Source: Aminobacterium colombiense DSM 12261
GTDB taxonomy: Bacteria; Synergistota; Synergistia; Synergistales; Aminobacteriaceae
NCBI RefSeq assembly: GCF_000025885.1
Contig: NC_014011.1
Location: forward strand, 496,001-560,000
Length of the DNA stretch: 64,000 nucleotides
Reading direction: 5' to 3'
Positions 36,171-45,219 of this stretch are shown here, piece by piece (position 1 is the first letter of the stretch; each line of letters begins with the position of its first letter). The notes beneath the pieces were generated by a model. That model was not told where the DNA came from. It worked only from the letters and a program-made list of their open reading frames with translations, and did not search any database. The position numbers were made by a program, and so were the translations under genes.

Positions 36171-36890
36171 TTATTTAATACCCTTCAACAAACTTCCGTG
36201 ACCTAAAATCATCTCAGTTATATTAAGAGAGCGCAATGCATTCCATAAAAGAGCTTGATTAGAGCTTATTACGGGAATATTTAGATCAGTCTCAAGTTTT
36301 TCAATTATATTTAATGTTCTAAAATTAGTGCAACTTAGCACTAAAACATCTGGGCTTGTCCCAGTCAAAACTTGCTTGGCAAAATCATATATGGATTCAG
36401 ATTCTATATATCCAGAACCGCCATGTTCGATTATGTTCATTCCTTCTATTTTGAGGACATTAAACCCGCATTCTTGAAAAAAAGATCGTTGCTTCTCGTT
36501 AACTTCTGGAATGTAAGGAGTAGCTACTACTATATTTTTAGCAGAAAAAACATGTAATGCATATACTAAGGATTGCATCGCAGTGACAGCTTTCTTTTTA
36601 GTTTTCATATATATACGATGTTGTAGCTCATTATCCCAAGTTAGACCTTTAATAAAACTACCACTTGTACAAGCGTAAAGGAAAATATCGGTTATATCTA
36701 TAAGAGATTCTAAACATAAATCAAGGCTACTTTCCATGGAAGAAAGTTTCTCAAGTTTAGAACTACCTTTCATTAGCATTCTCGTAGTGAAAAAATCAAT
36801 ACCTATTGGCAAAATATGACGAAATTCCGGCTCCAACACTGTGTTAATACACGGAACCAACAACCCTAATCTAGCCCTCCATCCAAACAT
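36171..36890 (-). CDS. Maleate isomerase / Asp-Glu racemase-like enzyme, copy 1
   Basis: 239 residues of the AMDase/maleate cis-trans isomerase superfamily. Both catalytic cysteines appear: YACTSGSF near residue 70 and LSCTNFRT near residue 187, so an epimerase, racemase or cis-trans isomerase activity is possible. Opens as MFGWRARLGLLVP, identical in style to the paralogue at 38560. Substrate is likely a dicarboxylate or 2-oxo/amido acid delivered by the TRAP system. Confidence 0.86.
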   Translation of the reverse strand: MFGWRARLGLLVPCINTVLEPEFRHILPIGIDFFTTRMLMKGSSKLEKLSSMESSLDLCLESLIDITDIFLYACTSGSFIKGLTWDNELQHRIYMKTKKKAVTAMQSLVYALHVFSAKNIVVATPYIPEVNEKQRSFFQECGFNVLKIEGMNIIEHGGSGYIESESIYDFAKQVLTGTSPDVLVLSCTNFRTLNIIEKLETDLNIPVISSNQALLWNALRSLNITEMILGHGSLLKGIK

Positions 36891-36900
36891 TATTTCACTC

Positions 36901-37782
36901 CTATCCTTTTTTAGAAAACCTTTTAACGAGTTTTGTTGGCGTTAAAGCCTTACCGTGAACGAGTGCAGTTTCTGTGAAATAGCGATAACGTTCTAACATT
37001 TCCCTGTTGCTCATGGAGTTGGTATGAAAAAGTGTATGCACAAATTGCGGCGTATTCTTTTTTTGTGCGCGGTCTAAAATAGCGTTCCATATCGAGAGGA
37101 TAGATTTTAATGTGGAGAGGTCATAATCTATATAAAGATAGTCAGTGTTATCCGTTCCGCTACCGCTTGCACCTAAAGGGATAGAAAGTACAGAGCTTGT
37201 CTCTATTTCATTTTTAGGAGATACAAGATCATCTCCTTTTCCAAGATAGAAAGCAGAGAAAGGACAATTGCTCCAACTCGCATTCCGTTCTTTATTTTGA
37301 AAGCCTGGTGCTGGGGTCAAGTCAACATTAAGTCCGAGCTCTTCAAGATATGAAGTCAGAAAAGGAGCAAATCCATAAAGTCCTCCGCGATATCCCACTG
37401 GGTGCAGGTTTGCAGATTTAAGTCTATCAAATTGCCTATAAATAACCTTTTTCATATGTTGTTCGTTACTATTAAGTGTTCCTTTGGCGGCGATTTCTTC
37501 ATGCGTGTGGATTAAGAGTTCACCACCTATTCTTTCCACTTGGTGCCAAATAGATAAGAAAGGTTCTTCTGTAAAAGAATCACGACAGTAGGTTCCTGTA
37601 TGAATTGCTACAGCGAAATTTCCATTGTAAAGCTTTACCATCAGATCCAACATAACCTCTAATTCTTTTACACATAAATTAAGAGGCGGAGATTCATGGC
37701 TATAGTTTTTACGTGGATTCAATGGGCCAAATGCATTCCAACTTACATCTATGACAGGAATAAAATAAACCTTCTTTTGCAT
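36901..37782 (-). CDS. Polysaccharide deacetylase-like protein
   Basis: A 293-residue cytosolic protein. HTHEE and GYRGGLYGF resemble the metal-binding and substrate motifs of NodB/PuuE-fold hydrolases, though the match is distant. PuuE-like deacetylases also open cyclic amides such as allantoin. Located between two isomerase-type genes; a hydrolytic role in the same pathway is suggested. Confidence 0.65.
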   Translation of the reverse strand: MQKKVYFIPVIDVSWNAFGPLNPRKNYSHESPPLNLCVKELEVMLDLMVKLYNGNFAVAIHTGTYCRDSFTEEPFLSIWHQVERIGGELLIHTHEEIAAKGTLNSNEQHMKKVIYRQFDRLKSANLHPVGYRGGLYGFAPFLTSYLEELGLNVDLTPAPGFQNKERNASWSNCPFSAFYLGKGDDLVSPKNEIETSSVLSIPLGASGSGTDNTDYLYIDYDLSTLKSILSIWNAILDRAQKKNTPQFVHTLFHTNSMSNREMLERYRYFTETALVHGKALTPTKLVKRFSKKG

Positions 37783-37852
37783 TAAACCGCCTCCTAGTTT
37801 ATTAAAAGTATATATTAAACAAATTAAAATCTTTTTTACTTTATTGTTTCTA

Positions 37853-38506
37853 CTAACAACCTAAAGTTTGGCCAACAAGAATTACATTGGCTTTCCTTCC
37901 TGTAGGAGGGGCTTCTTGTATGAGAAAAGCCTTGCATACTTTTTGTGAAGTCATACAGTTTACGCAATAGCCAACCTGTGCACAAGGAGAGTCTACGCCA
38001 CGGCGAAGTGCACTTAAAACACAAGAACGATTACGAATTAAACTAAAAGCTGCTTCTAGATTATCAGCTACCTTGTTCATACTTATTACATAAATAAGTT
38101 CACCTATTCCCCATGACATTCCACTTATTCTGTTGCCAACCCCATCAACGTTAACAAGAATTCCGTTTCGTGTTACGGCGTTTGAGCTTGTCAAAAAATA
38201 ATCGGCGCTGTTCTCTCTTATAAAAATCTTATTTTTCTCTTCAATAGTCAAAGGCATGTTCCAGTGTTCATAAATGGTACATCCCTTCTCTTTTAAAGCA
38301 GCTATTGCCCCAATTTCTCGTATAGTCACGCTTCCAGGAATTCCAACAGATGATCCATCTTGTATTAAATCACATATTAGTCGTAGGGCTTCCTCTTTTT
38401 GGTTAACATAAGTGGCGAGAAACCCTCTTTTTTTTAGAGAATTTACTACTGTTTCTCCAAGAATATGTAAAAACTTAAAACGAATATCATTGTATTTATT
38501 ATTCAT
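37853..38506 (-). CDS. LUD-domain protein (LutC/DUF162 type)
   Basis: 217 residues. GSVTIREIGAI and the block TSSNAVTRNGILVNVDGVGNRISGM are the LUD core, which occurs in lactate-utilisation proteins. Here a C-terminal CVNCMTSQKVCKAF adds four Cys, which may bind an Fe-S cluster or zinc. A dehydrogenase accessory role is likely. Confidence 0.85.
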   Translation of the reverse strand: MNNKYNDIRFKFLHILGETVVNSLKKRGFLATYVNQKEEALRLICDLIQDGSSVGIPGSVTIREIGAIAALKEKGCTIYEHWNMPLTIEEKNKIFIRENSADYFLTSSNAVTRNGILVNVDGVGNRISGMSWGIGELIYVISMNKVADNLEAAFSLIRNRSCVLSALRRGVDSPCAQVGYCVNCMTSQKVCKAFLIQEAPPTGRKANVILVGQTLGC

Positions 38507-38559
38507 TTTTTTCTCCTGTTTTTTATTAACATAATCGCAAGTGAGTTTGAGAATAGAAA

Positions 38560-39285
38560 CTAGATTATTTTTCGGTCAAACAAGGATCCAAAATCTTTAT
38601 TATTTACGTTTATTTTAAGTTCATTTAAGACATTCCATAAAAGAGATTGATTTGTACTAATAACAGGAATTCCAAGATCTTTTTCTAATGTGTTAATTAT
38701 CTTTACTGAAGGGATATCTGTAGCTAAAATGCAAAGCATCTTTGCCTCCTTAAGATCCATAGACCGTGCCGAACGATATATATCTATATTCGTAATGTTT
38801 GATAGTGTGGAAAAGTTAGAGATGCCTAAGCTGTGAACAGACACTACGTTAATTTTATCAGCTGCAAAGCGATTCAACCCTAACCTTAACATTTCACTTT
38901 CATAAGAGCAGAGAAGAGCTATATCATCTGTATTAAAACTACGAATAGCGCTAATAGTGGCACTCATGGCAGTTATGGCAGGTGATTTACTCCTTTTTCT
39001 AATATGGCTAGCATAACTTGCTTCCCAATCAGGATGTACAAAACTTGTTGACAAACAACCGTATAAAAAAGCGTTTACTCCGGTGATTGAAAGCTCTTCT
39101 GTTGCTCTTTCTACATTTGAAACAATATGTTGCAAGCCACTCACACTGGCGTAACCAGATCGGCTAGAAATCATTCTAGTGGTGTAGAGTGCGACTCCTG
39201 AAGGGGTTAGTAGGGCTAACTCAGGTTCTATTACAGTGTTATTTGTTGGTATCATTAAACCTAACCTTGCTCTCCAACCAAACAT
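38560..39285 (-). CDS. Maleate isomerase-like enzyme, copy 2 (second Cys replaced)
   Basis: 241 residues, with MFGWRARLGLMIP at its start like the paralogue at 36171. The first Cys is kept (YGCLSTSF), but in the second active-site block the cysteine position is Ala (CILATDIPS aligned with VLSCTNFRT). It probably cannot perform a two-base isomerisation; single-cysteine relatives act as decarboxylases or it may be a partner subunit. Confidence 0.83.
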   Translation of the reverse strand: MFGWRARLGLMIPTNNTVIEPELALLTPSGVALYTTRMISSRSGYASVSGLQHIVSNVERATEELSITGVNAFLYGCLSTSFVHPDWEASYASHIRKRSKSPAITAMSATISAIRSFNTDDIALLCSYESEMLRLGLNRFAADKINVVSVHSLGISNFSTLSNITNIDIYRSARSMDLKEAKMLCILATDIPSVKIINTLEKDLGIPVISTNQSLLWNVLNELKINVNNKDFGSLFDRKII

Positions 39286-39313
39286 ATTTAATTCACCTCT
39301 TTTGGTATCCTCG

Positions 39314-41272
39314 TTAATCCTTAAGAGACCTGCTTTTTGTATGAACTCGTATTTGAGGTAAGCTTGCTACTACAATTACAATGAAACCGATAATATCTGT
39401 TTGTAGACCAGGGAATATTAAAAGAATAGAGCCAGCGAAAAATAAAAGTCTAGGAATTGGCGAGATAGTTTTTATAAAGTACCCAGTACCAGCGATTGCC
39501 ATAAAAACCACTCCAATTAAAGCTGTAAATACAGACAAAAGAAAGAAGAATGAGATACAACCTTTTGCGCAAAGTAAAACAGGGTTATATGTAAATAAGA
39601 AGGGAATTAGAAATCCAGGAGCTGCTATTAAAACCGATTTCCATGCTACGCCAAATGGTTTTGCGTTGGCGATTCCAGCGGCTGTATAGCATGCAATAGC
39701 TACCGGGGGAGTTATGTTAGAAAGACAAGAAAAATAAAAAACAAACATATGAGCAGCAAGAGGAATTGCTCCCATTTTTACTAGGGCAGGAGCTACTATC
39801 GTTCCAACGACAATATAGCAAGCAGTAGCGGGCAAACCCATACTTAATATAAGGGATGCGCAGGCAGTAAGTAGTAATGCAAAGAACAAATTGTTTCCTG
39901 CTAAACCGACTATATTATAAGTGATTACTTGTCCTATTCCTGTCATGGCAGAAACTCCAACAATGATTCCTGCGGCAATACATGCGATGATAGCGTTTAT
40001 AGAAGAAAAAGCTCCATCCCTCAGACCATTAGTAAGGTTGGCTAAAGTAAACTTCTTTTTTTGGATAATAGCTGCAATGACAGTGGCAATCATCCCATAA
40101 AAGGCGGCATAGATAGGGGTATATCCGGAAAAAAGAGCCCAAATTATAACTCCTAATGGTAATAACAGTGTAAGTTTACGAGTGAAATTTTCAATAGGAG
40201 GTATTTCGCTTCTTTTTAACCCATATATGTTATGTTTTCTTGCATAAAAATGAACCCAAGAAAAAACAGAGACATAATAAAGAATTGCAGGAACCAACGC
40301 TGCTATCATGATAGTGTTATATGATGTTCCAAGATATTGGGCCATAATAAATGCTGCTGCTCCCATAATAGGGGGCATAACCATCCCCCCAGTAGAGGCT
40401 ACTGCTTCCACTGCGCCGGCAAACTCTGGGTTAAAACCAATTTTTTTCATCATCGGAATAGTAAAAGCTCCTGTAGTTGCTACATTTGCTGCTGCACTCC
40501 CGCTTATTGTTCCCATTAGTCCGCTTGAAATAGTTGCAACTTTTGCGGGGCCTCCCGCTGAAGCTCCTGCGATTTTATTTGCAAGATCCGTAAAAAATTC
40601 CCCAACGCCGCTTTCTGCTAGTAGAGAACCAAAAAGGATAAAAAGAAAAATGTAGCTTGAGGCTATTTGTGTAGTAATTCCATATATACCTTCATCAACA
40701 AGGTACATTCGTAAAAGGAATCTTTTTAAAGTAAAACCATAATGACCTAAAGGGCCAGGAATAAGGTGTCCCAAAAGAGCATAAAGAGCAAAAAAAGAGG
40801 GGATAACGACCATCCAGATACCTAAAGTTCTTCGCGCAGCTTCTAAGACAAGAAAAAAAGCTATCCCAGCCATTATATAATCACGAGTTTCTGCAGCAAG
40901 CATATTTATAGCAAATTGCTTCGCAGTAAAAGTAGTATAAAAACCCACTATAATCCCTAATATTGCAAGAAACCAGTCAAGGTAGTGCAGGTTTTTCTGT
41001 TTAAATTTTAAAGGTTTTGAAAGAAAAATTATAAAAAGAGTAAAAGCAAGAAAAACTCCGCTTTTTTCAATAGACGAAAGCATCCACCAACTATTTGTTA
41101 GGATTCCGAAAGCAGCGAATGCAATACAAGACCATTCAATTACTTTTTTTTCAATTAACTCAAGCGGATGTTTCCGTATAATGCTTAAATTGTTTCCAGC
41201 ATTCTTAATCATGTAAAATGCCCCCATCCTCTTGTATGGAAGATTAGTGACTAGCTGAGATGTTTTTAACAT
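39314..41272 (-). CDS. TRAP transporter fused permease (TAXI-type DctQM)
   Basis: About 652 residues with some 16-18 helices: a four-helix DctQ-like part followed by the twelve-helix DctM-like part (GLMGTISGSAAANVATTGAFTIP and GLPATACYIVVGTIVAPAL). Fused 4TM/12TM permeases occur with TAXI receptors and import organic anions with Na+ or H+. The start is taken at the ATG just after the intercistronic hairpin. Confidence 0.93.
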   Translation of the reverse strand: MLKTSQLVTNLPYKRMGAFYMIKNAGNNLSIIRKHPLELIEKKVIEWSCIAFAAFGILTNSWWMLSSIEKSGVFLAFTLFIIFLSKPLKFKQKNLHYLDWFLAILGIIVGFYTTFTAKQFAINMLAAETRDYIMAGIAFFLVLEAARRTLGIWMVVIPSFFALYALLGHLIPGPLGHYGFTLKRFLLRMYLVDEGIYGITTQIASSYIFLFILFGSLLAESGVGEFFTDLANKIAGASAGGPAKVATISSGLMGTISGSAAANVATTGAFTIPMMKKIGFNPEFAGAVEAVASTGGMVMPPIMGAAAFIMAQYLGTSYNTIMIAALVPAILYYVSVFSWVHFYARKHNIYGLKRSEIPPIENFTRKLTLLLPLGVIIWALFSGYTPIYAAFYGMIATVIAAIIQKKKFTLANLTNGLRDGAFSSINAIIACIAAGIIVGVSAMTGIGQVITYNIVGLAGNNLFFALLLTACASLILSMGLPATACYIVVGTIVAPALVKMGAIPLAAHMFVFYFSCLSNITPPVAIACYTAAGIANAKPFGVAWKSVLIAAPGFLIPFLFTYNPVLLCAKGCISFFFLLSVFTALIGVVFMAIAGTGYFIKTISPIPRLLFFAGSILLIFPGLQTDIIGFIVIVVASLPQIRVHTKSRSLKD

Positions 41273-41309
41273 ATCATCTTCCACATACCAGCGGTATGTG
41301 GAAGATGAT
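41273..41309 (-). promoter_or_regulatory. Intercistronic hairpin between receptor and permease genes
   Basis: A perfect 17-bp stem (ATCATCTTCCACATACC and its complement) around AGC. No T tract follows; on the minus strand it precedes the permease start by a few bases. Such hairpins often raise the amount of receptor mRNA relative to the permease. Confidence 0.75.
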
Positions 41310-41322
41310 ATTAAAGAGAGCG

Positions 41323-42303
41323 TTATTTTAAAAGCCCAACTTCCTTGTAATATCTAAGGGCTCCCGGATGGACAGGCACAGGCATACGATTAATGACGGT
41401 TGCAGGTTGTAGAAAAGAAGGATTATCATATCCGGAATACGCTGTTTTAAGCCAATCTGCGTTTTCGTGCATCGCTTTCACAAGGTTGTAAGCTACATCC
41501 TCTGGGAAATCATCACGAACAATCCAAAAACCAACATGTCCTATTGTTTCAACGTCGTGATCTAGCCCTTTATAAGATCCAGCGGGGATAGTCATAGGGG
41601 ACATCCAAACATTTTGTTCCAGTATAGATTGAATTTCTTTCTCATTTAAAGAGTAAATTGTGACATCAGAACCAGGAGCTGCTAGAGCGTCTGATATAGG
41701 GGCTAGAGGTACTATCCCTATGCATATAGCAGCATCTGCAAGGCCGTTTCGTATTGCATCTATACCTTCGCTTTGTCCGATGTTGTTTGCTTTTATATCA
41801 GAGATATTTATTCCAAATACCTTGAAAATTCTTTCATGTGTAACGAATGTTCCACTTCCTACTCGACCGACAACAATTCTTTTGCCTTTCCACCCAGAAA
41901 TACTTTCAAGGTTTGAGCTTTTTTTTACAACAAATTGATATGGCTGAGAAAAATTAGGAGAGAGAATCCTTAACTGGGGGTGGGGTTTACCTTGATAAGT
42001 TTCAATGCCTTCATAAGCATATTGAAGTATGTTACTTTGACAAGCAACGACGTTAGCTTCATTGCCCATAAGTAATGATACATTTTCTACTGATCCTGAG
42101 CTAGTAGATGCGGATGCGTTAGCCACGTCTTTTTCAGACCATAATTGAGCAAGAGCTATTCCGCCTGGATAATAGCTGCCACCGGTAGTGGCTGTGGCTA
42201 TGTTTATTCTCATATTAGCGTTTGAGCGTAATGGGGTGATAAAAACAAACAACATGACAAGGAAGAAAAGAGTGACGGTGAATTTTGTTTTCACTTTACA
42301 CAT
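41323..42303 (-). CDS. TAXI-family TRAP substrate-binding protein
   Basis: About 326 residues, exported (hydrophobic VTLFFLVMLFVFIT). The TAXI hallmark TATTGGSYYPGGIALAQ and ASTSSGSVENV are present. Captures a small organic anion such as a carboxylate in the periplasm. The ATG at 42303 (9 nt after AAGGAG) is preferred to the ATG at 42312. Confidence 0.92.
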   Translation of the reverse strand: MCKVKTKFTVTLFFLVMLFVFITPLRSNANMRINIATATTGGSYYPGGIALAQLWSEKDVANASASTSSGSVENVSLLMGNEANVVACQSNILQYAYEGIETYQGKPHPQLRILSPNFSQPYQFVVKKSSNLESISGWKGKRIVVGRVGSGTFVTHERIFKVFGINISDIKANNIGQSEGIDAIRNGLADAAICIGIVPLAPISDALAAPGSDVTIYSLNEKEIQSILEQNVWMSPMTIPAGSYKGLDHDVETIGHVGFWIVRDDFPEDVAYNLVKAMHENADWLKTAYSGYDNPSFLQPATVINRMPVPVHPGALRYYKEVGLLK

Positions 42304-42343
42304 ACAGTTCATCTCCTTATTTTGTTTTTAGCTTTTATAAAAA

Positions 42344-43252
42344 TTAGTCTAATCCTAGAATCCTAGCAGGGTTTTTCTTAAGCATAATGTTAATAGACTC
42401 AACGGAAGCCCCAGCCTCAAGCAGTGCTTTTACATATCCTTTTAGACCACTAGTTGGGGTTGGAACTTTGAGTTGGCCGCAATCAGACCCAAAGACGACA
42501 TTTTCTGGGCCAACAACATTTATGAGGTCCAGGTTTTCTTTGGGTGATATCAAATAACGTCCTTCATAAATATAAAGAGAGACATGCTCAATCAAAACTC
42601 CAAGATCTACAAGTTCCTTTTGTTCCGTAGGACTCCATGTCCAAAGTTCATTCAATTGGACATGTTGTAAAACAAGTTTATCGAGACCCATATCGTGTGC
42701 TTTTTTAAAAAGGGTAACTATTTCATTCTTAGACAAATGACCTGAGGCTATTGCGGCGTTATGTTCCTTTGCTAGAGTAAGCACTTCCATTGTTTCGTCC
42801 GTGAGAGTGCCATCTTCTTTTAATATATAAATTCCTTTTGTAGTTGCGTTTTCTTTCCCGTATTGGATTTGAATTTTCATGTGAAAATATTCGGGGCGGC
42901 CATATGTGTCAATATGATGTTGGGCCCATTGAGTAGGAAACCAAATATACTTCCCTCCCATGCGCATTGCAGCTTCCACAGAATAAGGATTTATTCCCCC
43001 TGAATATCTGTTCATACATATACCGCCGTAACATTCCATTCCAGTTGCCTTAGCAACTAAGGTTGCTCTATCCGATGTAATACCCTGATGATTTTTGAAA
43101 CAAATTGCGCGCATGCCAGCTTCTTTTGCTTCAAGGGCGCTTTCTATAGAATCGCAGGTACGTGCAAAAAGACTTGGCCCCGTGTGTTGGTGGCAATCAA
43201 TGGCTCCTTGAAAAATTTCATTGACAAACTCTTGACTGATTTCTTTGGTCAT
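42344..43252 (-). CDS. Amidohydrolase-like protein (DUF6282 type)
   Basis: 302 residues with DCHQHTGPSLF near the N-terminus and FGSDCGQ near the C-terminus: the metal-binding His-x-His and Asp of amidohydrolase/TIM-barrel phosphotriesterase-like folds. It is the first gene of the cluster, upstream of the TAXI receptor gene; a cyclic amide or lactone hydrolase role is inferred. Confidence 0.8.
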   Translation of the reverse strand: MTKEISQEFVNEIFQGAIDCHQHTGPSLFARTCDSIESALEAKEAGMRAICFKNHQGITSDRATLVAKATGMECYGGICMNRYSGGINPYSVEAAMRMGGKYIWFPTQWAQHHIDTYGRPEYFHMKIQIQYGKENATTKGIYILKEDGTLTDETMEVLTLAKEHNAAIASGHLSKNEIVTLFKKAHDMGLDKLVLQHVQLNELWTWSPTEQKELVDLGVLIEHVSLYIYEGRYLISPKENLDLINVVGPENVVFGSDCGQLKVPTPTSGLKGYVKALLEAGASVESINIMLKKNPARILGLD

Positions 43253-43574
43253 AATAACCCCTCCTGTTTTAGTTAGTTTGTATGATCTTTACATGCGTTT
43301 GAGCTTGTTTATAAAAACCCAAAAGGGTGTTTTAAGGAGAAGTCAAAATAATCATAAATATAAAATATTATATCTTATATACATTGCATTATACACGAAG
43401 CAAAATATATTTACATTTTATTTTATGGGGATTATATCATCTCTAAAAAGATTTTCAAGAAAGATTTTTCTAAAATGAGTACTAACTTGCTTATGCTTTT
43501 CTGTATTAAATTTAATCCTATGGAGGGAATTCTGAATAGTTTATTACGATATAAGTAGTGCTTGAAATGATTGA
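43253..43574. other. Promoter region of the TRAP cluster
   Basis: AT-rich, without a credible gene. At 43279-43293 lies TGTATGATCTTTACA, a dyad with TGTA/TACA ends, about 27 nt before the first gene of the cluster: a possible operator for the GntR regulator on the far side of the insertion element. Confidence 0.4.
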
Positions 43575-44996
43575 GTCTCTATAATGCTGTAAATTTCACT
43601 GAGCTAAAGTGGGATGGAAAGAAAGGTTGGAAAAAGCCATCGGTTTTCGGTTAAAGTAAAGTCACCAACCAAACCGAAGGAGTGAATCACCGATGGCCGA
43701 AGTAAAGATAAACCTAAATAACCCGCTTGTCCAATCTCTTTTAACAGGAGATCTATCCGGGCTGGAGAATCTTGTTGGCAAAGTGCTTAATGCAGCTCTC
43801 TAAGAAAAGGCAAAAGAACTTATCGGCGCTGACAGATACGAAAGGACCGAAGACCGGAAAGCTTACAGGAATGGGTATCGCAGCAGATGGATAACCACAC
43901 GGCTTGGTAAGATCCAGATACGGGTACCTCAGTTAAGGGGTGGTGAAATAGACATGGAGTCATTGAAACTTATGCCCAAGATGGAAAGATCCCTGGTCCT
44001 GTGCCTTATGGAGATGTACATAAACGGAGTAAGCACTCGCAAGGTCCGTAAAATAATGGAACCCCTGTGCGGAGAGAACATATCCAAAACGATGGTAAGC
44101 AGGCTCTGCAAGGAACTGGACCATGATATGCGGACCTGGAACGAGAGGGATCTTTCAGAAAGCGCCTACCCCTTCCTTCTTGCTGCCGCCCTTTACGTTT
44201 ACGTAAGGGTGAGGTTCGGACATCAGGTCATAAAGCGCGCTCTTCTTGTAGCCGTTGGAATAGATGAAAGAGGTTACAGGCATATCCTTGGACTCACCGT
44301 GGCTGCGAAAGAAAGCGAGGATACGTGGTATGAGTTCTTCTCATCCCTGAGGGAGGAGGGAGCGTGGGCTTAACGGCGTGAAGTTCGTCATCTCCGATAA
44401 ACACGAAGGACTGGTATCCGCAGCGGACAGGTCCTTTCCCCGCCAGCAGCTGGCAGAGATGCCAGGTCCATTTCAGGAGGAACGTCATGGCCCATGTGCC
44501 GCCTAAAAGGATGAAGGAGGTGTCGGAAGACATGGACCGCATCTTCAATGCCTCCACCAGCAAGGATGCGCGAATCATCATAGAAGATGTGATGGATAAA
44601 TATGAAGAAGACATTCCTGACGTTACCAGAATGCTTGACGAAGGAGGAGATGACATACTTGTCATTTACGTACTTCCAAAAAAATACTGGAAAAGATTCA
44701 GGAGCACCAACATGATAGAGAGGCTCAACGAGGAGATTCGTCGAAGGGAAAAGGTTGTTCGCATATTCCCTGACGATGGATCTGTTATGAGGCTTATAGG
44801 CTTGTTGCTCCTTGAAAAAGACGAGGAATGGAGTCCTGGAAGAATGTATCTGGACACGAGGGAATACAGGGAGAACATTCCGTTCCTGGAGAAAGCTCAG
44901 CGAAACAGTTGTCAAGCTACAGGCAAAGATTCCCCGATGATTCGGGGCGTATGAAACCATATTTAACCGAAAATAAATTTACAGCAGTATTGAGTC
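43575..44996 (+). mobile_element. Decayed IS256-family insertion sequence
   Basis: About 1.4 kb, bounded by imperfect 22-bp inverted repeats: GTCTCTATAATGCTGTAAATTT at 43575-43596 and the complement of GACTCAATACTGCTGTAAATTT at 44975-44996, differing at 3 positions. No clear 8-bp target duplication is visible. It carries a broken Mutator-type transposase and splits the TRAP cluster from its probable regulator. Confidence 0.8.
43693..44954 (+). pseudogene. IS256-type transposase, multiply broken
   Basis: Reading starts at ATG 43693. Codon 37 is TAA; the remainder matches Mutator transposases (GADRYERTEDRKAYRNGYRS, GVSTRKVRKIMEPLCG). Two further frameshifts lie near 44366 and 44450, where GLNGVKFVISDKHEGL and SWQRCQVHFRRNVMAH continue in other frames. 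The first catalytic Asp appears replaced (AAALYVYVR where DALYVKVR is usual). Cannot be active. Confidence 0.92.
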
Positions 44997-45157
44997 TTGA
45001 CTCTTGAAACAAAAAAGGTTCTTAATATATGCAATAATTTCTTTAATAATTTTATGGAAGTAAGTTTTGTGGGATGCCTTATTTGTTAATGTAAATAATT
45101 TTAAAATCTTTTTTGTCTTTGTCTAAAATTCAAACATTCTGTATGCGAGTTGTGGAA

Positions 45158-45199
45158 CAGCAAAATAATAAAGCTCGTACGAGCTTTATTATTTTGCTG
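45158..45199 (-). terminator. Perfect 42-bp palindrome, probably GntR-gene terminator
   Basis: CAGCAAAATAATAAAGCTC, GTAC, and its exact complement. Lies 20 bp past the stop of the GntR gene on the minus strand; no long T run outside it, but the stem ends in TTTTG. Confidence 0.65.
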
Positions 45200-45219
45200 C
45201 ATTAAAAAGGTTGGATAGG

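Noticed and set aside
43565-45006. Target-site duplication of the IS256-type element
   Set aside because: The 8 bp on both sides (ATGATTGA and TTGACTCT) do not match, so no duplication is claimed.
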